Shown: piece by piece, positions 25,939 through 35,289 of the stretch
Position numbering within the stretch: position 1 is the first letter of the stretch
Layout of the letters: every line of letters begins with the position of its first letter
Origin: Allobosea sp. 67-29
GTDB taxonomy: Bacteria > Pseudomonadota > Alphaproteobacteria > Rhizobiales > Beijerinckiaceae
DNA length: 64,000 bases
Reading direction: 5' to 3'
NCBI RefSeq assembly: GCF_001898115.1
Contig: NZ_MKSQ01000007.1
Coordinates: 159,315-223,314, forward strand
Made by a program: the position numbers and the translations under genes
The notes under the pieces: generated by a model
Database searches by the model: none
Told to the model about the DNA's origin: nothing
Seen by the model: the letters and a program-made list of their open reading frames with translations, nothing else

Positions 25939-26876
25939 TAGCGGATCCTCGGGTCGAACAGGCTGTAGGTCAGGTCGATCAGCAGGTTGATCCCGACATA
26001 GATGCCGGAGAACAGCAGGATCACGGCCTGGATCGTCGGGTAGTCGCGCGCCAGCACGGCATCGACAGTGAGGCGGCCGAGGCCGGGTATCGCGAAGACG
26101 CTCTCGGTCACCACGACGCCGCCGATCAGCAGGGCGATGCCGATGCCGACCACCGTGACGATCGGCACGGCGGCGTTCTTCAGCGCGTGGCGGAACAGGA
26201 TCTTGCGCTCGACCTGCCCCTTGGCGCGCGCGGTGCGGATGTAGTCCTCGTTCAGCACTTCGAGCACGCTTGCCCGCGTCATCCGCGCGATCAGCGCGAC
26301 ATAGATCACCGAGAGCGTCAGCGAAGGCAGGACGAGCCGCTGCAGATACCCGCCGAAGCCGGCCGAGATCGGCTGGTAGCCCTGCACCGGAAACCATCCC
26401 AGGGTGATCGCGAAGAGATAGATCAGCATGTAGCCGATCACGAAGACCGGGACCGAGAAGCCCAGCACCGAGAAGCCCATCACGATGCGGTCGATCCAGG
26501 AGCCGTGCTTGTAGGCGGCGAGCACGCCGAGCGGGATCGCGACGCAGATCGCGATCAGCATGGTCGCGAAGGCGAGCGACAGCGTCGGCTCGATGCGCCC
26601 GAGGATGAGCTCCGAGATCGGCTTCTTGAAGAAGAAGGATTCGCCGAGATTGCCCGAGAGCAGGTTCTTCGCCCAGATCGTGAACTGGGCGAGGATCGGC
26701 TGATCGAGTCCGAGCCGGTTGCGCACCAGCGCGATCTGCTCGGAGCTGGCATTGTCGCCGGCGATGACCGCCGCGGGATCGCCCGGCGTCAGCCGCAGCA
26801 TCAGGAAGACCAGCACGGCGACGATCACCAGGACCGGGATCGCCGCCAGCAGGCGCCGCAGAATATAGCCCGGCAT
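25935..26876 (-). CDS. Peptide ABC transporter permease, DppB type
   Basis: The 313-residue permease has the classical N-terminus MPGYILRRLLAAIPVLVIV, the motif RLTPGDPAAVIAG, six membrane segments and an EAA loop containing RTARAKGQ. It forms the transmembrane channel with the downstream DppC-type protein. It follows the solute-binding protein gene by 37 bp. Confidence 0.93.
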   Translation of the reverse strand: MPGYILRRLLAAIPVLVIVAVLVFLMLRLTPGDPAAVIAGDNASSEQIALVRNRLGLDQPILAQFTIWAKNLLSGNLGESFFFKKPISELILGRIEPTLSLAFATMLIAICVAIPLGVLAAYKHGSWIDRIVMGFSVLGFSVPVFVIGYMLIYLFAITLGWFPVQGYQPISAGFGGYLQRLVLPSLTLSVIYVALIARMTRASVLEVLNEDYIRTARAKGQVERKILFRHALKNAAVPIVTVVGIGIALLIGGVVVTESVFAIPGLGRLTVDAVLARDYPTIQAVILLFSGIYVGINLLIDLTYSLFDPRIRY

Positions 26877-26913
26877 CAGGCCAGGTTCCGGCGAGGAAGG
26901 AGCCGCATCCGCC

Positions 26914-28494
26914 TCACTTCTTCTCGACGTTCCAGAAGACCGGCGCCGGCGCCGTCAGGATGCCGGTGATGTTCTTGCGGGTCGCGATCGGCACGTTGTA
27001 CTGGCCGAGATGGACATGGGTGACGACTTCGCGCCAGCGCATCTGCACCGCTTCCGCGATCGCCTTCTGCTTGGCCGGATCGGGCTCGCGCGCGAAGTCG
27101 TCGCGCAGCTTCTCCATTTCAGCGTCGCAGGGCCAGCCGAAGGCCGCCTTGTCGCAGCTGGCATTGAAGAAGCCGGCCATGACCGGGTTCAGGATATCGG
27201 CCGAGACCCAGGAGGTCTGCATCAGGTTCCAGCCGCCCTTGTCGATCGGATCCTTGCGGACGCGCCGGGAAACGACCGTCTGCCAGTCGGAGGACTGCAT
27301 GTCGACCTTGAAGCCGCCCTTCTCGAGCAACTGCTTGGCAACCGGACCGAGATTCGTCAGCGACTGCAGGTCGGTCGAATGCAGCAGCACCACCGGCTTG
27401 CCGTCATAGCCGGCCTCCTTCAGTAGCTCTTGGGATTTCTTGAAGTTCGACTCGAGCAGCCCGTCCATGCCCTTTTCCGAGGCGAGCGGCGAGCCGCAGA
27501 CGAACATCGCCTTACAGACCTGATAATACTCGGGGTTGCCGACGGTCGCTTCGAGGAAGTCCTTCTGGTTCAGCGCGTAGGTCACCGCCTGTCGCACCTT
27601 CGGATTGTCGAAGGGAGGCTGGGTGTGATTGAAGCGCATCGTGTACTGCAGCCCGAGCGGGTTGTAGTTCCACAGCTTGATGTTGCTGTCGTCCTTGAGC
27701 AGCGGGATCAGGTCGAAGGCCGGCTGCTCGATCATGTCGATCTCGCCTGCCAGCAGCGCGTTGACGGCCTGCTGCTGGTCCGTCACCGCCAGCCATTCGA
27801 TGCGGTCGATCTTGGCGACCTTGCCGCCGGCCAGGCCCGAGGCGGGCTCGGCGCGGGGCTTGTAGTCCTTGAACTTGGTGTAGACGATCTTGTCGCCGGG
27901 TTTCCATTCGTCCTGCTTCAGAACGAATGGCCCCGAGCCGATGAATTCCGAGATTTGCGTGTTGGGGTCCGTTTCCGCCACCCGCTTCGGCATCATGAAC
28001 GGCACGTTCGACGACGGCTTGCCGAGCCCGAAGATCAGCAGGCCGGTCGGCGATTTCAACTTTACGGTGAAACTCTTGGCGTCGTCGGCCGTGATGGCGT
28101 CGACGAAGGTCATCAGCTTCTGGCCGACAGGATCCTTGGCCGACCAGCGCTTGATCGAGGCGATGCAGTCCTCGGAGGTGACGGGCTTGCCGTCATGCCA
28201 GAGCAGGCCGTCGCGGAGCGTGAACTTGTAGGTCAGCTTGTCGGGCGACTCCGTATAGGTGTCGACCATCTGCGGCTTGATCTCGCCCTTCTCGTCCATC
28301 GAGAACAGCGTGTCGTAGATCATGTAGCCGTGGTTGCGGACGATATAGGCGGTCGTCCAGATCGGATCGACGATCTTCACGTCGGAATGCATGACGACCT
28401 TCATCGTCGTCTCGGCCTGCGCCGGGCCGGCCTGGGCCAGCATCGTGCCGGCAAGCAGCATTCCCGCCGTGATGGTCTTCAAACGCGACAACAT
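26914..28494 (-). CDS. Peptide ABC transporter substrate-binding protein
   Basis: This 526-residue periplasmic protein is of family 5 (DppA/OppA). A signal peptide (residues about 1-27, ending in GPAQA) is followed by a mature chain with the family features: YDTLFSMDEKGEIKPQMVDTY, LRDGLLWHDGKPVTSED and the F-R-Q-A region NPKVRQAVTYAL. It captures the substrate for the permeases encoded downstream. Substrate specificity cannot be read from the sequence. Confidence 0.93.
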   Translation of the reverse strand: MLSRLKTITAGMLLAGTMLAQAGPAQAETTMKVVMHSDVKIVDPIWTTAYIVRNHGYMIYDTLFSMDEKGEIKPQMVDTYTESPDKLTYKFTLRDGLLWHDGKPVTSEDCIASIKRWSAKDPVGQKLMTFVDAITADDAKSFTVKLKSPTGLLIFGLGKPSSNVPFMMPKRVAETDPNTQISEFIGSGPFVLKQDEWKPGDKIVYTKFKDYKPRAEPASGLAGGKVAKIDRIEWLAVTDQQQAVNALLAGEIDMIEQPAFDLIPLLKDDSNIKLWNYNPLGLQYTMRFNHTQPPFDNPKVRQAVTYALNQKDFLEATVGNPEYYQVCKAMFVCGSPLASEKGMDGLLESNFKKSQELLKEAGYDGKPVVLLHSTDLQSLTNLGPVAKQLLEKGGFKVDMQSSDWQTVVSRRVRKDPIDKGGWNLMQTSWVSADILNPVMAGFFNASCDKAAFGWPCDAEMEKLRDDFAREPDPAKQKAIAEAVQMRWREVVTHVHLGQYNVPIATRKNITGILTAPAPVFWNVEKK

Positions 28495-28628
28495 CCTGTG
28501 ATCTCCCCTCTGGCCGTTCCGGCGCCCGTTCTGTGTGATCGTGATGCGAATGCGTCCTGATGTGCGATTGTTCGTCCCGACCTGCCTTTGTCGATCCCTG
28601 TCCGCCCGGATGCAGGCGCCGTGCCATG

Positions 28629-28645
28629 AAGGAGCGAGGCTCCTT
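28629..28645. terminator. Hairpin between M20 gene and binding-protein gene
   Basis: Perfect arms aaggagc (28629-28635) and gctcctt (28639-28645) with a three-base loop lie about 30 bp after the M20 stop, in the 179-bp gap before the binding-protein gene. It may attenuate or stabilise the operon transcript so that the binding protein is made in excess. No T-run follows on the minus strand. Confidence 0.4.
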
Positions 28646-28673
28646 TAAGCAACCCCGCCTTGTCAACCGCCGG

Positions 28674-29810
28674 TCAATTCGCGAGGCGCGCGAGCAGCCC
28701 CGCCATGAGCCTGATCCGGCGCGGCAGGCTGTCGATCTCGATGTGTTCTTCCAGCGTGTGATAGCCGGCACCGAGAAGGCCGAGCCCGTCGAGCGACGGA
28801 ATGCCGGCCGCGCCGGTGAAATTGGCATCGGAACCGCCACCGGCGGAGGCGTGGCCGAGGTCCCACCCCAGCTCATTGGCGATGTCCCGGGCGAGGCCGT
28901 ACAGCGCCATGGTCCCCTCATCGGGCTCCCAGACCGGGCGGGTGACGCCGCGCGTCACCGCGAAGCCGGTTCCGTCCGCGTCGCGATAGCTCAGCGCGAG
29001 CATGCGTTCGACGCCGCGGTCCAGGTCAGCCTGCCGTTTCGCCATGCTCAGGGCCTCGGCTCTGCACGAGGTCGCGACGCAGTTCACCCAGCGCCCGCCC
29101 TCGATGACGCCGACCGAGAAGGTGCAGTCCTCCCCGGTCATCTCCTCGATGGCGATGAGCTGTCGTGCCATCATGTTGATCGCCGAGCGCCCGTCCCTGA
29201 GGCGGGAGCCGGCATGGCTCGGACGCCCCTGCGCCAGCAGATTGAAGCGCGCGATCGCGTAGCGGCCGGTCACCACGCCGTCCCCCGGCTGCCCCGGCTC
29301 GGGCACCAGCACGAAGCGGTCGCGGCGCGCCTGCTCCATGATGATCCCGCGCGTGCCGGGGCTGCCGATCTCCTCGTCGCTGGTGTAGAGCACGCTCACC
29401 GGAAGCGGCGTCTCGATGCCTGCCTTCGCCAGGGCAATGATGGCCTGCAGCGCCGCATAGGCGCCGCCCTTCATGTCGAGGATGCCGGGACCGTAGCAGC
29501 GCGAGCCGTCGCGCCGGAACGGCAGCTTCGCCAATGTCCCTACCGGATGGACCGTGTCGAGATGCGACATCACCAGGATGCCGGGCTCGCCGCGTCGCGG
29601 GTGCGGGAAATCTCCGCGCACGCAATCGCCGAGCCCGGACGGCCCGGGAATGCGCGTGATCGTCGCCCCCGCCGCTGCGGTTGCGGCCGCGGCGAGGTCC
29701 ATCATGCGGTTCACTGCGGCGGCGTCGAAGGTCGGGCTCTCGCACTCGATCCAGGGGCGCAGGCCGGCGAGCAGCTCGTCCGTGTCGAGCGGCAGGTTCT
29801 CGAGATTCAT
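28674..29810 (-). CDS. M20 family carboxypeptidase (CPG2-like)
   Basis: This 378-residue zinc peptidase of the glutamate carboxypeptidase branch has ligands in SHLDTVHPVG, GPGILDMKGG and TSDEEIGS, and the last one in the C-terminal ASAGGGSDANFTG region. I chose the ATG at 29810, with an agggac ribosome binding site. A GTG at 29825 would give a 4-bp overlap with the upstream gene and five more residues. It belongs to the peptide transport block and probably releases an amino acid from the imported compound. Confidence 0.88.
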   Translation of the reverse strand: MNLENLPLDTDELLAGLRPWIECESPTFDAAAVNRMMDLAAAATAAAGATITRIPGPSGLGDCVRGDFPHPRRGEPGILVMSHLDTVHPVGTLAKLPFRRDGSRCYGPGILDMKGGAYAALQAIIALAKAGIETPLPVSVLYTSDEEIGSPGTRGIIMEQARRDRFVLVPEPGQPGDGVVTGRYAIARFNLLAQGRPSHAGSRLRDGRSAINMMARQLIAIEEMTGEDCTFSVGVIEGGRWVNCVATSCRAEALSMAKRQADLDRGVERMLALSYRDADGTGFAVTRGVTRPVWEPDEGTMALYGLARDIANELGWDLGHASAGGGSDANFTGAAGIPSLDGLGLLGAGYHTLEEHIEIDSLPRRIRLMAGLLARLAN

Positions 29811-29821
29811 CGGGGCGTCCC

Positions 29822-30982
29822 TCACCCGGCCGCACGCGTCTCGACGATGCGCGCCAGCAGGCTGGCGCCGACCGGCAAAATGCCGTCGTCGAGCACATAG
29901 GCCGGGTTGTGCACCGGCACGTCGCCGGCATGGCCGACCCAGGCATAGGCGCCCGGCACGACCCGCAGCATGTCGGCGAAGTCTTCGCTGCCCATCATCG
30001 CCTTCGGCTCCGTCAGGACGTTGGGCGTGCCGACGATCTCGGCTGCGACCTCCGCCATCGCCTGCGCCGGAATGTCGTGGTTGACCAGCACGTTGAAGAT
30101 ATTGCGGATATCGACGTCGATGGAGACGCCGAAGGTCGCTGCCGTCCCGGCCGCGATCTCGCGCATCCGCTGGCGCACCAGCTCGCCTGTCTCCTCGGTG
30201 AAGGTCCGGATCGTGCCCGCGAGCACCGCCTCTTCGGGAATGACGTTATAGGCCGAGCCGGCATGGATCTGGGTGATCGAGAGCACGGCCGCCTCGCGCG
30301 GATCGGCATTGCGGCTGACGATGGTCTGGAGCGCGGCGGTGAGGCTCATCGCCGCCATGACGGGGTCGCGCCCCATATGCGGCATGGCTCCATGGCTGCC
30401 CTTGCCGGTGATCCGGATATCGAAGAAGTCGGCGCCCGCCATGGCAGCGCCCGGAAAGACCGAGATCTGGCCCGGATCGAGATTGGGGGCGTTGTGCAGG
30501 CCGTAGATTTCGTCGCAGGGGAAGCGCCCGAACAGGTCTTCCGCGATCATCCGGCGCGCGCCGCCGAGCCCCTCCTCCGCCGGCTGGAACACGAAGATCG
30601 CCGTGCCGTTGAAACCGCGATTCTCGGCGAGGTAGCGCGCGGCACCCAGCAGCATCGTGGTATGCCCGTCATGGCCGCAGGCATGCATCTTGCCCGCCAC
30701 CGTCGAGCGCCACGGCAGGTTGGTGATCTCCTGGATCGGCAGCGCGTCCATGTCCGCCCGCAGGCCGATCCGCCTGCCTGGCCCGCCCTCGCCTTTCAGC
30801 ACGCCGACGACGCCGGTCGTGCCGATCCCGGTATGCACCTCGACGCCCCAACTCCGCAGCTTGTCGGCGACGATGCCGGCAGTGCGGACCTCCTCGAAAC
30901 CGATTTCCGGATGGGCGTGGAGGTCGCGCCGGATCGCGGTGAGGTCGTTCTTGAAGGCATCTATCTGCGGCAGGACAGGCAT
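29822..30982 (-). CDS. M20D amidohydrolase (hippurate hydrolase-like)
   Basis: The 386-residue product matches the M20D branch: DLHAHPEIGFEE, RADMDALPI, MHACGHDGHTTMLLGAA and PAEEG, with C-terminal MGSEDFADML. Members cleave N-acyl or aryl amino acids. The start at 30982 has a ggagacc ribosome binding site; the frame is open further upstream. It lies 35 bp downstream of the M81 gene and directly upstream of the CPG2-like gene. Confidence 0.92.
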   Translation of the reverse strand: MPVLPQIDAFKNDLTAIRRDLHAHPEIGFEEVRTAGIVADKLRSWGVEVHTGIGTTGVVGVLKGEGGPGRRIGLRADMDALPIQEITNLPWRSTVAGKMHACGHDGHTTMLLGAARYLAENRGFNGTAIFVFQPAEEGLGGARRMIAEDLFGRFPCDEIYGLHNAPNLDPGQISVFPGAAMAGADFFDIRITGKGSHGAMPHMGRDPVMAAMSLTAALQTIVSRNADPREAAVLSITQIHAGSAYNVIPEEAVLAGTIRTFTEETGELVRQRMREIAAGTAATFGVSIDVDIRNIFNVLVNHDIPAQAMAEVAAEIVGTPNVLTEPKAMMGSEDFADMLRVVPGAYAWVGHAGDVPVHNPAYVLDDGILPVGASLLARIVETRAAG

Positions 30983-31017
30983 CGGGTCTCCAGGCGATTG
31001 AAGGCGCGGGCAGGATC

Positions 31018-32517
31018 TCAGGCGAAAGGCGCGCCGAGCGGCGCGGTGCGCACGCCCGGCCGCAGGCGGCGCCACGGCAGGGCGGACGGATCGACCGGCA
31101 TGGGGCCCGGGGCGGCGCAGACCAGGATGGTCTCGGCGATCGGCTCGAAATCGGCACGGAAATGCACCGAGCTCTTGTTGACCAGGATGGCCTGCTCCTC
31201 CGGCTGGACACCGACCTGCCGGTACATCGCGCGGTCGGCCATCTGCGCCTTGCGCGAGCCGACGACGATGCGCACGCCGCCGATGCGCAGGCAGGCACTG
31301 GGGCCGAGGTTCATCCGCGAGCCGCCATAGAAAGGGCCCGGCGCGACGAAGCGGCCGTCCGACAGCTTCTCGACGATGAAACTCGCCTCCAGCGGAACGT
31401 CACCGGGGATGCCGGATTTGGCGCCGAGCGAGAGCGTGACGGTGGCGCCCTCGCCTGCGGCATGGGCCGCCGCTGCGGCTTCGGGATCGACGATCACCCC
31501 GATCGCGGCCCGGTCCGCACCGTTGCGGACGAGCGCGTTGGCCATGCCCATCGTGTCCGAATCGCCACCGGCGCCGGGGTTGTCCTGCGTGTCGGAGATC
31601 ACCACCGGGCGGGTGGCCGAAAGAGCCAGGCGCATCGCCTCGCGCACGCCGCCATCGGGATCGAAGACCTTGCCCTTGAAGGCGGCCTCGCTCGCCGTCA
31701 CCCGCCCGGCCACGGCGTCGGCCGCTGCATCCGCCTCGGCCTGCGTGGCGCCATAGGCCACCACGGTGGGGCCGCAATCCGGGAAATCAGCTGCCGGGAA
31801 ACCGGGCAGGAAGGACAGGCTGGGTACGCGCTCGCCTTCGAGGGAGGCGAGCTCGGCATAGATCGTCCGGCAGGGCTCCATTGCCGTGGCCTGCCAGGCG
31901 ATCGGAATGAGATAGGGAATCTGGCGGAACGCTTTGGCCGGACGCTTGCCGGTCCCCAGAAGCCCGGCGAGAGCCTGGGCGGCGCGTGAACCGGTCTGCG
32001 CCATGTCGACATGGGGGTAGGTGCGATAGGCGACCAGCACGTCGGCCGCCTCCACCATCAGCGGCGTGACATTGCCGTGCAGGTCGATGCTGGCGACGAG
32101 CGGGACGTCCGGCCCGATCGCCGCCCGCACGCGGCGCAGGATCTCGCCCTCCCCGTCATCGAAGTTCTCGCTCACCATCGCGCCGTGCAGGTCCAGGTAG
32201 ACCCCGTCGGCCGGCAGCGCCGCGCCGATGCGTTCGACCAGTTCGCTCGTCAGCGTCTCGAAGGCCTCGACCGTGACATGGGCGGAGGGGCTGGCGGCAC
32301 ACCACAGCGTCGGTACGGCCTCCCAGCCCCGCTCGCGAGCCGTCTCGACGAAACCGGCGGCTCCGACATTGACGTTCCGCACCGCCTCGAAGATCGCCGC
32401 GCCGCGGGCCAGCGGCGGCCAGCCGCCCCCTTGCACGAAAGCATCCATGCCCGCCTTGCTTGGCGCGAAGGTGTTGGTCTCGTGCAGGAAACCACCGAAG
32501 ACGATGCGAGGCGACAT
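31018..32517 (-). CDS. M81 family metallopeptidase (MlrC-like)
   Basis: The 499-residue protein belongs to the M81 family, named after microcystinase C (MlrC). It shows the N-terminal GGFLHETNTFAPSKAG, DGVYLDLHGAMV, SIDLHGNVTP and the C-terminal DTQDNPGAGGDSDT. Predicted zinc ligands lie in these His/Asp motifs. I chose the ATG at 32517 because upstream codons do not match the family. As first gene of the block it probably starts breakdown of the peptide- or amide-type substrate. Family members outside microcystin degraders have mostly unknown substrates. Confidence 0.88.
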   Translation of the reverse strand: MSPRIVFGGFLHETNTFAPSKAGMDAFVQGGGWPPLARGAAIFEAVRNVNVGAAGFVETARERGWEAVPTLWCAASPSAHVTVEAFETLTSELVERIGAALPADGVYLDLHGAMVSENFDDGEGEILRRVRAAIGPDVPLVASIDLHGNVTPLMVEAADVLVAYRTYPHVDMAQTGSRAAQALAGLLGTGKRPAKAFRQIPYLIPIAWQATAMEPCRTIYAELASLEGERVPSLSFLPGFPAADFPDCGPTVVAYGATQAEADAAADAVAGRVTASEAAFKGKVFDPDGGVREAMRLALSATRPVVISDTQDNPGAGGDSDTMGMANALVRNGADRAAIGVIVDPEAAAAAHAAGEGATVTLSLGAKSGIPGDVPLEASFIVEKLSDGRFVAPGPFYGGSRMNLGPSACLRIGGVRIVVGSRKAQMADRAMYRQVGVQPEEQAILVNKSSVHFRADFEPIAETILVCAAPGPMPVDPSALPWRRLRPGVRTAPLGAPFA

Positions 32518-32699
32518 CAACAGCTCCGTTTGCCTGCAGCGAGGTAACCATGCCGCGGCGCGCACTCCAAGGCGGAAATTTCAGCCCCGCTGCCCAGAGC
32601 TTGGACTTTCGGCGGCGCTTCCGGCAGGTCTTGGGCGCGGAACTGCACGTGTCAGGCGGGCGACCGGGCCGGCTCCGTTGCCCGCGACCGGCCGGCGTC

Positions 32700-34607
32700 C
32701 TAGCCGTGTCCGAGCGCGGGCATGCCCATCGGCCGCGCCAGCCTTGCCTGCGCGGTCAGGCGAATCCCGGCATTCGCGGCGCCGTAGCCGGCATAGCCGT
32801 CGCGCTGGACGATCTCGAAGAACAGGCCGCCATCGAGCGTCTGCGTATAGGCTTGCCGGAAATGGCCGCCGGCATCGCTGTCGTGGAGGATGTTGAGCGC
32901 CTTCAGCCGGTCGATCTCGTCGGGCGAGAGGTCCGACCGCGCTTCGAGGTCGTCATAATAATTCTCGGGGATCGGCAGCATCGCGACGCCGTTCGCGACG
33001 AGCCGCTTCACCGTCTTCTCGATATCGTCCGTGGCGAAGGCGATGTGCTGCACGCCCGAGCCGAAGAAATCCGTGATGAAGCGGGCCGACAGTGTCCTAT
33101 GGCTCTGCGAACCGTTGAGGATGAGGCGCAACCCCTGCCCCGTGGCGACGTCGAGGCCGCTTTCGATGACCTGGCTCTGCACCACCCCGCCGGGGTCGAG
33201 CACGGCCTGGCTCGGCGCCTTTCTGGTGTCGAACAGCGAGGAGTAGAACAGCAGCCAGGTCAGCATCTCCTCGTACTGCATGCTCTGGGAGATATGGTCG
33301 ACGCCGGTCAGGCCCGCATCGGCGCCGGCTTCACCGGTGGCCGCGAAATCGACATCGGACCAGCGGCCCAGCGCCGAGGATCGATCGAGGAAATAGACCA
33401 GGCTGCCGCCGAGGCCGCGCACGGCGGGAATGTCGAGCTCGCCCGGCCTCACGGCGCCCGCATGCGGCACATCGAGCAGCGCCGTGGCCCGTTGGACCGC
33501 AGCCTGCGCATCCGGCACGCGCAGCGCCAGGGCGCAGACCGAGGTGCCATGGGTGATCTGGTAGCTGTGGGCGAAACCATCGGCCTCGCTGTTGAGCACG
33601 ATCCGGATATCGCCTTGGCTCCAGAGATCGACGTCTTTCGAGCGATGCGCGCCCGTCCGGCTAAATCCGAGCGCCCGGAGCAGCTTCTCGAAAGCCGGCC
33701 GCTCCACCTCGGAGGTGGCGAACTCGATGAATTCCACCGCTTCGACCGGGCCGGGTGCCGGCATCGGCACCGCTCCGGGCACAGGTCTGGCCGTTTGCCG
33801 CGCGGTCTCGTCGAGCAGCCAGATCAGCGAGCGGTGCCCGTCCAGTGCCACCGAGCGCGCCGAGCCGGCCCGAAACCGGTCATTGAAGATTTCGAGCGAC
33901 AGCACGCCGTCATAGCCGGTCGCGACGAGGGCCCGCATGAATCCCGCGAGGTCGAGGTCGCCCTGCCCCGGCAGGCAGCGCCAGTGCCGGCTCCAGGACA
34001 GCAGGTCCATCTGCAGCAGCGGCGCATCGGCCATCTGGACCATCGCGATCCTGTCGCGCGGGATCGCGCCGATGGCGGACAGATCGAGCTTGCGGGAGAG
34101 AACATGGAAGGAATCGAGCACGATCCCGACTTCCGGGCGGTTCGCCCGGCGGACGATCTCCCAGGCGTCGCGATAGTCGAAGACGTGCCGGCCCCAGGCC
34201 AGCGCCTCGTAGCCGACCTTGAGTCCGCGCCGCCCGGCCCGCTCGCCGAGTTCGGCGAAATCGGCCGCGAGCCGGTCGATGCCCGACAGCGCCTCCGGCG
34301 AGGTGTTGGAGCAGACGAACAGCAGGTCCGTGCCCAACTCCTCGAGGAGATCGAACTTGCGCTCGGCCCGGTCGAAGACGCGCTGACGGCGGCCCTCCGG
34401 CATCCCCTCGAAATCACGAAAGGGCTGGCAGGTAACGATTCGCAAGCCGAGATCGGCACAGATGCGCCTGATCTCGGCTGGCGAGCCTGGAAAGGCGATC
34501 AGGTCGTTCTCGAAGATCTCCACCGCGGTGAAGCCGGCGGCGGCGATGGCTTCGAGCTTTTCCTGCAGCGTTCCCGAAACGCAGACCGTGGCGATCGACG
34601 GAATCAC
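32700..34607 (-). CDS. quiC: 3-dehydroshikimate dehydratase, isomerase/HPPD-like fusion
   Basis: This 635-residue two-domain enzyme converts 3-dehydroshikimate to protocatechuate. Residues about 1-270 form an AP-endonuclease-2/xylose-isomerase TIM barrel, with the metal-site motifs EIFENDL, DSFHVLS and LSLEIFND. Residues about 285-620 are two VOC modules like 4-hydroxyphenylpyruvate dioxygenase (GVDHISQSM, GSGVQHIAFATDDI). This matches the QuiC1 type of pseudomonads. It lies 19 bp downstream of pcaJ, feeding its product to PcaGH. Database entries often call it bifunctional sugar isomerase/HPPD; the context supports DHS dehydratase. Confidence 0.88.
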   Translation of the reverse strand: MIPSIATVCVSGTLQEKLEAIAAAGFTAVEIFENDLIAFPGSPAEIRRICADLGLRIVTCQPFRDFEGMPEGRRQRVFDRAERKFDLLEELGTDLLFVCSNTSPEALSGIDRLAADFAELGERAGRRGLKVGYEALAWGRHVFDYRDAWEIVRRANRPEVGIVLDSFHVLSRKLDLSAIGAIPRDRIAMVQMADAPLLQMDLLSWSRHWRCLPGQGDLDLAGFMRALVATGYDGVLSLEIFNDRFRAGSARSVALDGHRSLIWLLDETARQTARPVPGAVPMPAPGPVEAVEFIEFATSEVERPAFEKLLRALGFSRTGAHRSKDVDLWSQGDIRIVLNSEADGFAHSYQITHGTSVCALALRVPDAQAAVQRATALLDVPHAGAVRPGELDIPAVRGLGGSLVYFLDRSSALGRWSDVDFAATGEAGADAGLTGVDHISQSMQYEEMLTWLLFYSSLFDTRKAPSQAVLDPGGVVQSQVIESGLDVATGQGLRLILNGSQSHRTLSARFITDFFGSGVQHIAFATDDIEKTVKRLVANGVAMLPIPENYYDDLEARSDLSPDEIDRLKALNILHDSDAGGHFRQAYTQTLDGGLFFEIVQRDGYAGYGAANAGIRLTAQARLARPMGMPALGHG

Positions 34608-34626
34608 GGAACGCCTCCCTGACGCT

Positions 34627-35289
34627 TCAGGCGGCTTCGGCGAGGGCCGGCGCGACGGTAAACGGCGCCGCGGTCTTGGCCTTGACCTCGTCGAGCGTGA
34701 CGTCGGGCGCCAGCTCGATCAGCGTCAACCCGCCGCCATTGGCCTTGTCGCAAGCCATCACGCAGAGATCGGTGATGATCAGGTCGACCACGCCTGCGCC
34801 GGTCAATGGCAGCGAGCAGCGCTCCAGCACTTTGGACTCGCCATGCTTGTTGGCGTGATCCATCACGACGATGACCTTCTTGACACCGGCCACGAGGTCC
34901 ATCGCGCCACCCATGCCCTTCACCATCTTGCCGGGAATGGTCCAGTTGGCGATGTCGCCGTTCGCCGCCACTTCCATGGCGCCGAGAATGGTCAAGTCGA
35001 TATGGCCGCCGCGGATCATCGCGAACGAATCGGCCGAGGAGAAGAAGCTCGAGCTCGGCAGGATCGTGATCGTCTGCTTGCCGGCATTGATCAGGTCCGG
35101 ATCGGCCTCGCCCTCATAGGGAAAGGGGCCGATGCCGAGCAGGCCGTTCTCGGATTGAAGCGTCACGTCGACGCCCTCGGGAATGTAGTTGGCCACCAGC
35201 GTCGGGATGCCGATGCCGAGATTGACGTAGAAGCCGTCCTTCAGTTCCTTGGCGGCGCGGGCGGCCACCTCCTCGCGGGTCCAGGCCAT
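34627..35289 (-). CDS. pcaJ: 3-oxoadipate CoA-transferase subunit B
   Basis: The 220-residue beta subunit activates 3-oxoadipate with CoA from succinyl-CoA. The catalytic glutamate is E47 in LQSENGLLG, preceded by [10 protein letters not shown]. The C-terminal part has [18 protein letters not shown]. The start overlaps the pcaI stop by one base. It forms a heteromer with PcaI. Confidence 0.93.
   Translation of the reverse strand: MAWTREEVAARAAKELKDGFYVNLGIGIPTLVANYIPEGVDVTLQSENGLLGIGPFPYEGEADPDLINAGKQTITILPSSSFFSSADSFAMIRGGHIDLTILGAMEVAANGDIANWTIPGKMVKGMGGAMDLVAGVKKVIVVMDHANKHGESKVLERCSLPLTGAGVVDLIITDLCVMACDKANGGGLTLIELAPDVTLDEVKAKTAAPFTVAPALAEAA

Noticed and set aside
25938..26397. Upstream extension of the DppC permease frame
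   Set aside because: The extra 153 codons lie inside the DppB gene in another frame and encode an Arg/Ala-rich string without membrane segments.
32460..34622. Open plus-strand frame of 720 codons
   Set aside because: Antisense to quiC, which has clear domains; the composition is that of a shadow frame.
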